Origin: Apostichopus japonicus
Taxonomy: Eukaryota; Echinodermata; Holothuroidea; Aspidochirotida; Stichopodidae
Assembly (NCBI RefSeq): GCF_037975245.1
Contig: NC_092561.1
Coordinates: forward strand, 8,678,001 to 8,742,000
Length of the DNA stretch: 64,000 nt
Direction of reading: 5' to 3'
A model generated the notes under the pieces. That model worked only from the letters and a program-made list of their open reading frames with translations, was not told the DNA's origin and did no database searches. A program made the translations under genes and the position numbers. Each line of letters starts with the position of its first letter. Position 1 is the stretch's first letter. Positions 13,465 through 24,504 of this stretch are shown one piece after another.

Positions 13465-13750
13465 GGAAACCTTGTAAACATGATATCTTAAGAAGGTAAG
13501 CTTGGGCAGATCTATTATTTAATTCGTATATGAACCCCACTGAGTACAAGAAACCTAAAGGTTTGGTGGAGGTCAAAGGTTATTTGGGGTCATCAGGGGC
13601 CAACTTTGAAAGCCTTGTAAGCACGACATCTCAAGAAGGGAAGTTTGGACAGATCCCATACTTGGTATGAAGGTGTATGACATTGAGTAAATGTGAAAAC
13701 CATTACACAATATTCAACAAGAACCTATGTCATATTTAGTATGTTGATGT
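13465..13750. repeat. Degenerate ~140-bp tandem repeat with AGGTCA half-sites
   Basis: GAAACCTTGTAAACATGATA at 13468 recurs about 141 bases later as GAAAGCCTTGTAAGCACGAC, each followed by AAGAAGG and TGGACAGATC-like text. Between them is GAGGTCAAAGGTTATTTGGG, which contains a DR1-like pair of nuclear-receptor half-sites. About two units are visible, with a third that is weak. Confidence 0.6.
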
Positions 13751-13959
13751 ATCACATTTATTACCAGAAGCCTGTTGTATAGGTCAATGGTCATATCAGG
13801 ACAGAATGTGTCATTGTGAATTTATTATTTGTCACTTCACACTGCTTTTGACTGTATTACTAAGATCAAGTGTGTTGTGCACCCTCACTATAAATTACGT
13901 CAGATTTATGAAGACAACAGCTCATGTTACATCATCGGAACCACAATGCATTTTTGCAT

Positions 13960-14128
13960 TCTGGTCTTTTAACCAAGTTGGAAGACCATTCCAGATGGTT
14001 CCGTATTTGTCATGGATGAAAAGCCCACCATACATTGGCCATCAAGGGCTCGAACCCACGACATCTCAGATGCTCGGTTTCATTGCTTCGAATCATGCCA
14101 CTGTCGTATATCACACTCGACCATATAA
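13960..14128 (-). mobile_element. Diverged tRNA-derived SINE, family C
   Basis: On the minus strand: GGTCGAGTGTGATATACGAC, then CATGATTCGAAGCAATGAAA and a box B-like TGGGTTCGAGCCC, then the body GCTTTTCATCCATGACAAA. The same order is found in the better copy at 27630-27953, including GAAGCAATGAG and TTTTTCATCCAAGAG. Confidence 0.6.
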
Positions 14129-14149
14129 CTGGTTAAATTGATAGACTAT

Positions 14150-15800
14150 GATATCAACCGTCTCACAGTATAATATCATAATTGGCAGTGATGGTTTCGT
14201 TTATTTGTTCATTTTGTTCAAAATTCTGTACCTTTGACCCTATATGACCAGATAAGAATTGCAGTCGCCCCATGCCAACATGCCAAGGCACACAGCGGCT
14301 TAGTTTAATCTACCGTTTTTAAAGATGGATTTTCCCACACATATACAAACAGCGACACTCACATACATTACTAGTTTACCCCAACACAATATGCACACTT
14401 ACCAACAAGTTTCAGTTCAGTGCCTCAAGGGTCCGGACATCAATTTTAGTCGATAGCATAGGATATACAATCGCTGCTAGATACCTGTAGGTATGAGACA
14501 AAGTATTATGTCATACTTGGCTTTAAAAAAAATCTTGTTTATCTTTCTAGCCAGATTCTCATTTTTGTTTTTACAGGAACCTTGAGTGCTTTACTTTTCA
14601 TGATTACCTTCCGGTGGATAGCCTGAATGGATCCTAAAAACTGGCCACCACAGGCCATCATCTTGGGTTTCATTTTTAGTATTATGGTGGTTACAACCTA
14701 TATCGTTAAGTGGAGCAGTGCACCGATCTTTAATTGGCTAGTTTGTTTTTGGTAAGAACAGTAAGTTGCTGTTTATTTCATAGTGTTACCGCTAGATGCT
14801 TATCAAGAAAAACACGTCAAGTAATATCACAAAACAACAAACAATTGTTATTGAAGCCTTGAAAACTTCAGAAACATAAAAAATGACGAGGGTGTTACGG
14901 TACATTTCGTCTCCCTCTGTCCCTTTAATCCGGTACATATTGTCCTAGTCGCCCTATGACAGTTTGTACTGGATATCCCGTATATTTGGTCTATGAATTG
15001 TGTGGGTAGCTAACATCTCTGATACTGAAAAGGATTTTTCATAACAGAATAGGCCTATGTTTGTTCAGTCCGCATTGAGAGTTGCTAATGTAAAATGTGC
15101 ATTCATACCGCAGTAGTTTTTTCTTTGCAAACTTTTTCGCGGTTCCTTTGACCGCGTGCTTCAGTCATTTTTTTTTCTTTCGGTGCAACGTTCGTGTGTA
15201 AACTACTGTACTTCATGCATTGTCAAAAATAGGCCCATTGGAGATATTTTTTAATCGACATTGCGTAAACGTTCTTTACATAGGCTTACTGTAACTTTCG
15301 TGGGGCTGGTTGTTTGTAAACACTGCAAAGCGCCCAGGGCAGGGTAAATGTTGGATCAGGTTTTGAAGATTTGCGCATGTGTAGTTGAATATGTACATAA
15401 TATTATCTAATCTTAATTTGCTAATTTACTCAACGTGGTGAACACTAACTTGAACATATGGTTGCGACAAACAGGATATATACTGTATACTATAGATACT
15501 TTCATTTGATTATCTTTTCAAGTTGCTCGACTTGGTAGAGTTAAAACCAGAAGAAAAAAAAAAGATAAATGATGAATAGAACAATGAAATAGGAGAATGC
15601 CGATAGTGTTCTACTCGTAACACTGAGATAACAAAATAGTTTCTGTTCACATATGTCGGACGACAAGATAATGTGCTTTAACAAAAAGCATCCGTAATAT
15701 GGTCTGAGATGGACATCACTGACGGTACTTTAGCTATAGTTTTCGTTAAGTTCAGATACTCTCTCTTCGTTAAAACATTCAACACGATTTTCCAATTCTT
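14150..15800. other. Unassigned intergenic sequence
   Basis: I see no gene or strong repeat here, only AT-rich sequence with scattered short homopolymers. Confidence 0.4.
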
Positions 15801-15811
15801 CACTATAGTTG

Positions 15812-16312
15812 CTGTTTGCGTAGGCGTAGGAGGCGGGGGGCTGGGGGCTGAAGCCCCCAACCTAATATTTTTGTGAAAATTCGAGCGATATGCTGAGCAT
15901 TTTTCGGGCACCTACTGAAAGAAAAATATATTGCAATGATGTAGCTAAAGGAAATCTCCTTGGTAATTAAAATCAAGTTCTAAGCTTGCCCGACTAATTC
16001 GCCATTACTAATGTAAAAGAGAGTTTTGACATAATTGGCCCTCCTTTTTTTGCTCAATCTACCTAAGACACTTCGTTGTTTACATTAGTATCCCGCGGTA
16101 TACTGCGCAACTTTCACGGACCGTACGGTACACGTACTAAACGACGAGTCTATCTATAGTAGTGAGTATAAAACGCTCCATAAGAACTCCCTGGTTGAAC
16201 ACTGGTGTTAACATGCTGAACGAAAAATGTTGGCTATATTTTTCTGGCAAGTCGTTACAGCCCCCCTCCCCCCCCCCCCCAATCAAATTGGGCTCCTACG
16301 CCTATGGCTGTT
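15812..16312. mobile_element. Candidate ~500-bp transposon flanked by inverted GTAGGCGTAGGAG ends
   Basis: The left end GCGTAGGCGTAGGAGGCGGG at about 15818 is mirrored on the right by CTCCTACGCCTATGGC at about 16291-16309. Each is followed inward by a long G/C run. The exact inverted core is short (about 13 bases), so this could also be two solo ends of one repeat family in opposite orientation. Confidence 0.45.
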
Positions 16313-16470
16313 AGACCTCTTTCAAACCTGTGTTTCGTTGAAAAAAGGCTCGAATTCAGAATAGTATGTTGGAAGTTGTGTCTTAAACTATGGACAAACC
16401 TCAAGTTATTTAAAGCATCCATTAAAGTTATTTTCTCTCTCTCTCCACCTCTCTCCCGCTCTCTCTCCAC

Positions 16471-16712
16471 TCAGTGTCTTCTATGGGGTTTTCGAAATGC
16501 TATTCCCAAATGGGATCACTGGAGAATGCGAATGTTGCTCTAAAATGGGCAAAGTCCCAGCATACTGCTTCATATGCAAGGGTCATCTCTGCCATAGTTG
16601 TTACAAAGAACATCTAACAAGTCAATCTCTTTCAAAGCACAAGACAAGCTTGATTAGTCTAAAGGATATCATGTTTGGACGAAACGCGATCGACAGGGAA
16701 ACTGATGGCTAG
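16471..16712 (+). pseudogene. Orphan B-box exon of the TRIM-like family (gene relic or undetected exon)
   Basis: A strong pyrimidine-rich acceptor (CTCTCTCCACTCAG) ends at about 16470. In the frame that reads VFYGVFEML after it, the sequence codes for a B-box 1: CECCSKMGKVPAYCFICKGH, then LCHSCYKEHLTSQSLSKHK, then SLKDI. Spacing and residues match B-box 1 of the genes at 24.5 kb (AGYCFKC, LCNQC, HLTNRT) and 30.8 kb (SAYCFKC, LCEKC, HLTNRT, ALKDF). All zinc ligands are present. The frame ends at TAG 16710-16712 with no donor before it. No RING lies upstream, and no B-box 2, coiled coil or propeller lies downstream. I favour a relic of a lost fourth paralog, but a small exon in an unusual gene is possible. 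Confidence 0.7.
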
Positions 16713-16719
16713 ATTGATA

Positions 16720-18740
16720 AATAGAGTACTGCCTGGAGGTTTGTTTTCTTACTACACACAAATGAGAATAAATATAACAATGAATAAATAAAAAACAATT
16801 AAGGTTACATCCCTTTAATAAAATAACCATGTCACTATATTGACAGGGCTTTTGTTGCACGGCCATACTATGCATGTGCAACAAGGGAAAATCATCTTCA
16901 AAGTTATGTATCATTAATTAAAGCTCCACAGGACTATAGGGTGACACAGGATGATGAATGCAATCAAACATTCACTGAACTCAAGTAAAGAATTCTCATA
17001 GATGAGTTTGGTTTGAATTTGTCAACAAAGCGTTTTTTCCCATCTTTTATTGATTGAACCATGCAGGTTAGTATAAACATGATAGCTTTTGAAATAGAAC
17101 TCATCAATACATACGAAGAGAAATTGTCTCACAATTAAAAGGAGAAAGGGAACGTTGTCTTAAAGCAACTTCATGTTAGGTTAAAGAAAGGTGGAATCAC
17201 AAAGATTAAATTGTATTATTCCTAAGTCTGTTGCAGGCAATTACGACGTTGGAAGTAACAATCAAAGTATATAGTTAGAGCTAACAATGTATTGCCTTTT
17301 CTGATTTTTTGGGGGGATTCAAATTGGTGCTATATGTAATTCGATATATGCATTATCATTATTAGAATTTCATATTGCTTTCTCGATCATCATTTGGTGT
17401 TATTAAGATACTAGGTGAAATCACAAGATACTCGCACGCAGAGAAAGCCTCTTTCAAATCTAAGTAATTAATGCGCCCCTTTTGTAGTCAATAACAATCT
17501 TATAAACGATGAAATACTCAGCGTGTATCGCAAATTTTAAACTTGTAAAAGAAAGTATCAACTCTTGAATGTTTAGACTTTGTTTCTTCAGCAGCAGGTC
17601 GTTTGTTTTACAATCTTTCTTCAGAAACTCAGCAGCACACCCTCCGATTGTTTTAATGTAAGTGATGCTGTGTTTCACGTTGCACGTCAGTGTTGTACGT
17701 GTGGTCGTGTGTTGGTAATACTGTTGCATGTGAGTTGCGTCGTGCAGTGTCCTAGGTTTAGATTTCCCTTTATTATATTTGCTTCTGGTTTACTCTAATT
17801 AATTTGTCACAACAACGATTGATGGTGTAGGGCTTAAAGCCAACAAAATTCAATTAAGTTGTTCTCCTTAAACCTCCTTTGAGATAACAAATTACATCAG
17901 TGTAATTTAAGAATGATATTGTCTTTGTAAAATACAGTTCTATTTTTATGTCATATTATACAATGATTGTTGTTAATATTGGTTTATAGTCTCAGGCTTG
18001 TTCAGATTTCCAGAATGACTGTTTAGAACTGATATTGAATAAACTTTGTTCAATGATTTAAGATTGAACTACGTTTTGTGAATTTTGGTCTCTGTGACTG
18101 TTTAAAATAAATCCCTGTGAGATTTAAACACCCTTTCGAATATAATCTTTTTAACTACTTCTTTTGACCCATCCGTATCACCCCACTCCCTCCCCAACCA
18201 AAATGGTTTCCTGGAATACGAATAAGAAATATTATTGCCATAACAAACTGACCCAGCATGTTCCAGAAATAAACTGGGGCCATGAGCTTTTTCACAAGAC
18301 GATGCACACCATCCATTTGAAGCTAACCTCATAGATTATCACTACACAATAGGGCAATGAAGAAAATAGTTTAGAAGAAAAGTTTAGAAGCAAAAACTCT
18401 TCGTCTATTGCGACTTCAGTGTAGTAAAGCTAATAATAGTACTACTAGTACTAGTGCTCGACGGCGCTTCCTCCAAGGGATTGCCACTTGTCCCACTGGA
18501 GGTTTCCTGATCCCTGATCTGGTCTTCGAAGTTTTTAATGTGGGGTACTTGCCAGGAAGAACGACTCGTTTATGTCGACCCGTTAAACCCAAATGTTTTA
18601 TTTCAGTAGAAAGGAGGAAACGTAGTCTGCTTCCGTGAAATGTTCGCTACTTACGGAGCTGTTTACTGGCTGAAGGGAAATTGAAGTGAAATCGGCGCTG
18701 GTGTTGTGGACTAACATGGTCATAATCGCCGTGTTTTCTT
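16720..18740. other. Unassigned intergenic sequence
   Basis: Nothing else of the TRIM-like family was found around the orphan B-box. Open frames at 17460, 17580, 18102 and 18408 have no recognisable features. Confidence 0.4.
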
Positions 18741-18749
18741 AGGTTTCCA

Positions 18750-18850
18750 TAATACTGCCTCATCCAGCTACAATGCTGCCTCACCCAGCTACAATAATAC
18801 CTCACCCAGCTACCATACTGCCTCACCCAGCTGCCATACTGCCTCACCGA
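18750..18850. repeat. Short minisatellite (CTGCCTCACCCAGCTAC units)
   Basis: About five copies of a 21-base unit built on CTCACCCAGCTAC with a variable spacer (ACTGC, ACAATG, AATAC). On the minus strand it gives a Gly-Ser-Trp-Val-Arg-Gln repeat frame that is not a gene. It abuts the truncated end of the LINE fragment. Confidence 0.85.
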
Positions 18851-18859
18851 AGGACTCTA

Positions 18860-20030
18860 TATCTGCCTTGTCAAAACCACCATTGATCTTCCGATTTATA
18901 AGGTATACTACGCTCAAACTGACTAGTTTTATGATTCCAGATAAAGTTAAACAAAACCTGATTGACATTTACAATGAAAACAGGAGGATTTGGCCAAAAT
19001 CTAAAGAGGAAAATAAGAATTGAAATGACAAAACTCTTAATTACAGTTATTCTACCAAAAGGGGTCAATTTCCGATTGACTACAGCCCAAGTACTTGGTT
19101 GAGCCTAGACATCTTGAGAAGATAATTCAAAGTGAAAAAAATCATCACTCTTACTAGTAAAGGTGACATCAAGAAATTTGGCCGGTCCAAAGTTAACATT
19201 AAATTATAGTCATGAAAATAGAGGGGACCTAAGTAGAAAGACCACCAAACGGAAATATGAACCATTTGTTAAAATTATCTTTCGACCCTGAAACGGCATA
19301 ATAATAATTAAGAACTTTTAAACTTTTTAGACTCGACAAAAGATGAGTGCGACCCATTCAGGAGCAGAAAAGTATCGTCAACGTATTAGAAAATTTTAAT
19401 CTCCTGAATTACAAATATTAATACCCGCAATACCTTGATTAGAATTAACCAGTGTACGTGGGAAATTCTGAACAAAGGATGAAGAGCTATCCCTGCCTAA
19501 CACCACGAGAAATACTAAAATACTGGGAAAGATGCCCTTTATTAATAACATAAGATGCAACATTCCAATAACAGGTTTTCACTCACCCGATAAAGTTCGG
19601 ACCAACATTTTCCCCAGTTCGCGTCACTCCAGGATTAATGTATGTTGTCCAGTTACAGAGTTGTTGACAATTGACAATTCATCATCATGGACGTTAAAAT
19701 ATGAATCTAAGAGACGGACTGCTCGCGACTTTGATATGCCAATGAGGCTTCTTCGCGAGTTCCTGCTTGCAGGAGGATCTAAACTACTAACATACATACA
19801 TTGAAAAGCTTAAAACTTTCAAACAAAAAATTCTCACTCCAGACAGTCAAATACCTTTTTTAAGTCTCAGAATAGAAGCGGACCTGTAATGCCCTTAGCT
19901 TTACGGTGGTCAACTAATCTAAAACTAATCTAATGTCTCACCAAATGAAACGTCCCTTCCGAGAGCCGTTTTGCTCCTTGCTAAATAGATTTAAACTCGT
20001 TGATGCGGGTTGCCAAAGTCTGGTGGACAT
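18860..20030 (-). pseudogene. Decayed non-LTR retrotransposon (LINE) reverse transcriptase, split by a SINE
   Basis: Minus-strand pieces read in order, across stops and frameshifts: a GRFIW..IRLVLDYLVDHRKAKG block (about 19.93 kb), a GPLLF.DLKKVFDCLEWEF block with the motif A aspartate (about 19.84 kb), then the SINE insertion, FGPNFIG and WNVASYVINKG (about 19.58 kb), SISRGVRQG (about 19.51 kb), a damaged YADD region, VNFGPAKFLDVTF, and LTPFGRITVIKS plus FNFIWNHK (18.9-19.07 kb). This is the standard motif order of a LINE RT and its thumb. Many stops show that it is dead. The clade is not certain; the thumb wording resembles Tx1/L1-like elements. The 5' limit is unclear. Confidence 0.85.
19609..19801 (+). 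mobile_element. 5'-truncated family B SINE nested in the LINE
   Basis: It begins within box B (AGTTCGCGTCACTCC) and matches the other family B copies through GTCCAGTTACAGAGTTG to CTTGCAGGAGGATCTAAA, with a short ACATACAT tail. On both sides the minus-strand LINE reading resumes (FGPNFIG on one side, LEWEF on the other), so the SINE landed in the LINE after the LINE was in place. Confidence 0.85.
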
Positions 20031-22000
20031 TCAAGTTTTTTTTTTTTGGAATCCCACAAGCTTGTCGACGCCTAAATTAAATAACAAAGTTGAAATCACC
20101 TCCCCAAAGAATCCATACACAATTAAGTGCATTCAGAACCTATTAAAAACAATGGGCCATCCCTATTTAGACGATAAGACTTCAATAACAGTATAAATCT
20201 GATCATAAACATTCAATTCAATAATCATAAACCGACCCTTCTAGTCGACCAACTATTGCATTATATAGTGAAAGTAAGTCTCGGGATAAACAAATTAAAG
20301 TTAAAGCAACATCTCTACTGTTATTTGCTCCATGTGTCAGAAGGAGTTCCTAGTTCCATTTTTTTGACGCCATATGGGGATACGATATTAAGCTATTCCC
20401 TAAAAATTGAATAGTTTTCTGCGACAGTTTTTAATTACAGAGTAACTAAACCGTAAACTTACGCTAATTATAATTATAGATGCACAACAAATGAAGCCCT
20501 CTGAAGCGTTTACAGAGGGCGCTGTCCACAAGGCTCTGGCCTTTCTGTAAGCTTTTTGCCTATACAGCGATTCTTTCTCTGGGTTTTAATATGTGTAATC
20601 GGTGGTACTGTTTACAGATTCAAATAGTCTGCTTAGGGCCGAAGGCGCCAGAACGGCTAGATGCATATATACTTCCAATCAACTATTTTATACAGCCATG
20701 TAACATATAGGATTTGCTACACAAAAGCGTAAAACCATTACCGACGCGCGCGTCTCTAAACGTTACGTAAGTTTTTGACAACATGATTTCTTGCGTGGGT
20801 ATTCGTTTGACTTGACTTTTCCTTTCGTGAAACTGCTTGCCGTATTTCTAAGATGGCGACCGAAACTAATTTTCACCGTATTACAGATAATAAACAATAG
20901 GATAAAAGTAGAACGAAGACACGATTAAGATGTTAATTTGGATTTATTGCAAGAGAACGTATTTCTGTACAGATCTCTCAGGGATCAAAGTAAAGTTTTT
21001 GTAAAGCGCTGTAACATATCTTAGCATATCTCTGAATCAAAGAAACGCGATCAAAGAGCTCTTAAATAGGCAATAAATGCCGATGTGAAAACGTTTAAAC
21101 CTTTGGCGGCGATTTAGCAAGGGGATATTCCCCAAAACAGCTGAAGTAGCAATTAGATAAAAATTTGCAGATTCCGTAATGTAGGAAGCAATGTAAGATT
21201 TATTCGAAGATACTTGATATAAGGTATACAGTGTATTACGGTTGTGCTTGTAATTCTCAGACTATATACGCAGTTGTGCTGTTTAAAATTTTTGAAGATG
21301 TACTGACACCCCCATAACACAATGGATGCGTCTGTCTTGCGTAAACACTTCAATAGGTAAATATCACGCTACAAATCCAATTAAAAGGTTGACATTATAG
21401 ACACAAAAGTATGTTTTATATCCTGTAAATCGTTAAAGCCACTTCTTTTAGTTCATGCGTATTTCTATATCACATATACTTTTTGATAATCCTTCAAATA
21501 TAGTAGAGGTTCACAAATTAAAGCGGCTGGACCTGTAGTCTAATAAACAACCCATCAGGTCAGTTACTCAGATGCAACACTTTTTTTTAAATTTGTCAAA
21601 GACAAGTGGTATTAAATGCCATACAATGATGCTCTGTTGAAAATTAAGTTAAAGGACATGTTTTGGTTCAGTGATTAGTGTTTCTAAAAACAGTGAAATG
21701 ACATTACCATTAAGGCCCGCACTGAGCTATCGTCACTTTACCCTTAGAGGATCATTACAGAGATTTAGCATATTTTAATGCTGAAATATCTTGAATACCG
21801 GAATAGCTAGAGAGAAATATTTTCTTGGATTATAATTCATCAGGACTAACATTCGGCACAACGTCATCCTTTCATCAAGCGTTCACACATGTCTTTGCCG
21901 TGACGATAATCACTTAGTCACTTTTTGCCGATTCATAATCAGATAAATTTTACTCAGTCAAACAGCCGTTTCTTTCTGTTCAATTCATGAAAAGCAACAT
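20030..22000. other. Unassigned intergenic sequence
   Basis: It may include eroded LINE 5' sequence at its left edge. GCCCTCTG, 9 bases, CAGAGGGC at about 20496-20520 is a perfect 8-base-pair hairpin. AAGATGGCGAC at about 20852 resembles a YY1 site. No gene was recognised. Confidence 0.35.
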
Positions 22001-22027
22001 CAACTATAGGTGACGGTGCGATCTATT

Positions 22028-22132
22028 GTGACAGTCAGTGGTGTCATTCGTGCACTATAGTATATAGCATCTAGACTTCTTGCTGCGTGAAAACCACTCC
22101 AACGAAAAAAAGGAGGGAGACACAATTTTCAG
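22028..22132 (+). promoter_or_regulatory. Candidate promoter and non-coding exon 1 of TRIM-like paralog 2
   Basis: GTGACAGTCAG at 22028, a TATA-like CTATAGTATATAGC at about 22054, and an exon-like stretch ending TTTTCAG|GTAAGA with the donor at 22133. All three TRIM-like genes have an acceptor just before their ATG, so a 5' UTR intron is expected. A similar arrangement lies before paralog 3. The 2.3-kb intron is an inference. Confidence 0.35.
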
Positions 22133-22724
22133 GTAAGAAGTTGAGTTGTTTGGTCTTTTATGACCGTCTTTTATAGAGGGATACCATTCACTTCTTCTAC
22201 AGCTGAAGGAGAAGTGAAGGCACTCTTTGATTAATGGTGACGTTATTTTTGGTTCATTGAAGAATGCTTTTACATGGTAGCTGTTGACAGCTTGAAGAAA
22301 CTACGTTGTTTTCCGACCAATTCTTAGTATGCGTATTATTTTAGCGAGATGTAAATACTTGTCATGTTTTAGGTTGGTAATTTAAAGGAATTCAATTTAA
22401 AAGATATTATTTTATTTGCAAGGCCAAAGATTTCGAGCGTTGGCGATGGGGGCATCATTCACGCGAAGACGTATAGTACTAGAAGATACCACACAATCAT
22501 ATTTGTGGCATTTGTTTGGTGGTCCTTTTTTATCTCTTACAACTTCACACTGAACCCAATCATTCAAATTGATGGCTTATCGAATTGATTAGGTAGGTCA
22601 ACCTAATTTGAATAATTTATGGTTTCATTGTAATTCTGTCTTTTTTGTCATGTTCACTCTTTCTGATAGTAGCATAATATTACTCAACTTGTTGAGTTGT
22701 GACATGCGAATTTTATGTAGCTTA

Positions 22725-22935
22725 AATATGAGTGTGTGTGCGTGTGTATGCACTTGTTTTGTATTCTGAACAAAGGAATTCCATGTCCTCAGACGTCATT
22801 TCTATAGAATCACCACGTCCTCGGAAGAATGATATTGTTAAGGGTATTGTTAAGGTTAGGGTACGTGGATTTGAACAATCGACAAAGACAACAAGAAACT
22901 CAGTCCTAATGTAAAACACACCTATGTGTGTGATA
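22725..22935 (+). repeat. Interspersed repeat shared (inverted) with 54.1 kb
   Basis: GCACTTGTTTTGTATTCTGA, CACGTCCTCGGAAGAAT, ATTGTTAAGGTTAGGGTACG and TGGATTTGAACAAT all recur in the same order in the reverse complement of 53960-54190. Both copies have GT-rich sequence at the same end. The short frames on both strands (22722-22919) are shadows. The element type is unknown. Confidence 0.75.
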
Positions 22936-23499
22936 TTTCCGCCAGTCCAATGATAGTCATATCTTAATCAAATTTGTCTACTTGTGACATGTGAAGTTGG
23001 TATTCCCAGCTCCGCTCCCTTGACGATTACAAAGTTATGAAATATGATGAATCGTGTCTCCCACGTAAAACACTTTATGTAAGCCATAAACTTAAGTGTT
23101 ATCTCCCCGAATGAAGTGTTTACCACTTCATGCTTCATGTGTCAGTGTTGTACTTTTTATTGCCATCCAAAGACAACATTGCGGCCTCCATGAAGAGTGA
23201 ATAAAATGTCACTTGACTCCAAAAGTACCTAGAAGTATACCCTCTATCCGCCTTTGACATTTTCCCTACTTCAGTTCCTCATCGAAGTAGACGTCATGAA
23301 TTAACTATAGAATATAGAGTGTAACTTGCAAACGTTTCCGCCAAGTACAGGCTCATACCCCCTCCTCCTCCCCTGGTCTACCGCCAAAACTTATAAGCTA
23401 TAAGATGTTGACCACCAGCAGTACATAAAGCTTTTTGAACCACTTTGAAAGTAAATTTTGAGATACAAAAAGCTTTTTTATCTTCTTTTCTTTGCTCTT

Positions 23500-23670
23500 G
23501 ACTATTGCTTTCCCCCTTTAGTTTAGATCCATTTCGTTTTGTTCCGTTCAGTTTCGTTTCGGTGTTGGCTGTTGTTTGCTTTGTTTCGTCTCGTCTCGTC
23601 TCGTCTCGTCATGTGTTATATTGTGTTATTTTGTGTTATTTTGTGTTATTTGTGTTATTTTACATTTCCT
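23500..23670. repeat. Low-complexity GTCTC / GTGTTATTTT region
   Basis: Tandem CGTCT pentamers at about 23587-23610, followed by four GTGTTATTT(T) units and a TTCGTTTC-rich start. The three overlapping + strand frames here are of repeat origin. The block lies within the predicted 5' UTR intron of paralog 2. Confidence 0.75.
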
Positions 23671-24504
23671 CATGTCTGGCTTCAGTTCCTCTTAGTTGTT
23701 CTTTCGTTCCATTCAAATGATTATTTTATGTTTAAGAGGTACTTATTTGTTCGAAAGAAGTCGAAAAAGTTTACTACATTTTTCATTGAGTTGTCTTTAC
23801 TTCATCCTGAACCAGCAATGTAACATTCACGTTTCACAGTTAGTTGAACTCTCTTCCAATTCACAAAATATTCCTATATCATCATAATACAATATGCATT
23901 AAGGACTTCTTTTTTTACCCGTAAATGCAGAACAAAATGACCAAAGCAAACAAATTCAGTCCCCGGATTACGCCAATAATACTTTCTTAAAATTATGTCT
24001 CACGACTTTAACGGAGTAAGTTATTGTTTAAGTCCTATTCACCCTAAGTTTTCAGCCTAACTTCATTGCTTCTGGTCCAATTTGTGTTCACTGCATTGAA
24101 AGGTTACATTTTCTTTATTAGTACATCTTTTGTTCAAAGGAAAAATATGCATCTGTCACATTTTTGCCTTGGCAACGTATAACACATGATTATTATCATT
24201 AAAATTCATCCAATTTGAAAGAAGATAATTACTAAAGACAATGTAAATTTTTTTAAAGGATAGTTTCCCGCCATTTCAATAAGGAAATGTCTGGAAGGGA
24301 ACATAGTACATTACGGCCATTATCTATGCATCTGTTGATCGAGTGGCGTCAACGTTGGCCCAAATTTCAATTAAAAATCTTTACTTTTTTTTATTTTAAA
24401 TTTTGACGTGATTATTTTGCAAATCTTTTCTTGTATCTTCAGTGATTGCATTTCCAAAGATTTCAATGATATTTTTTACACAGGCGTTGACTTCTTTCAT
24501 CACA

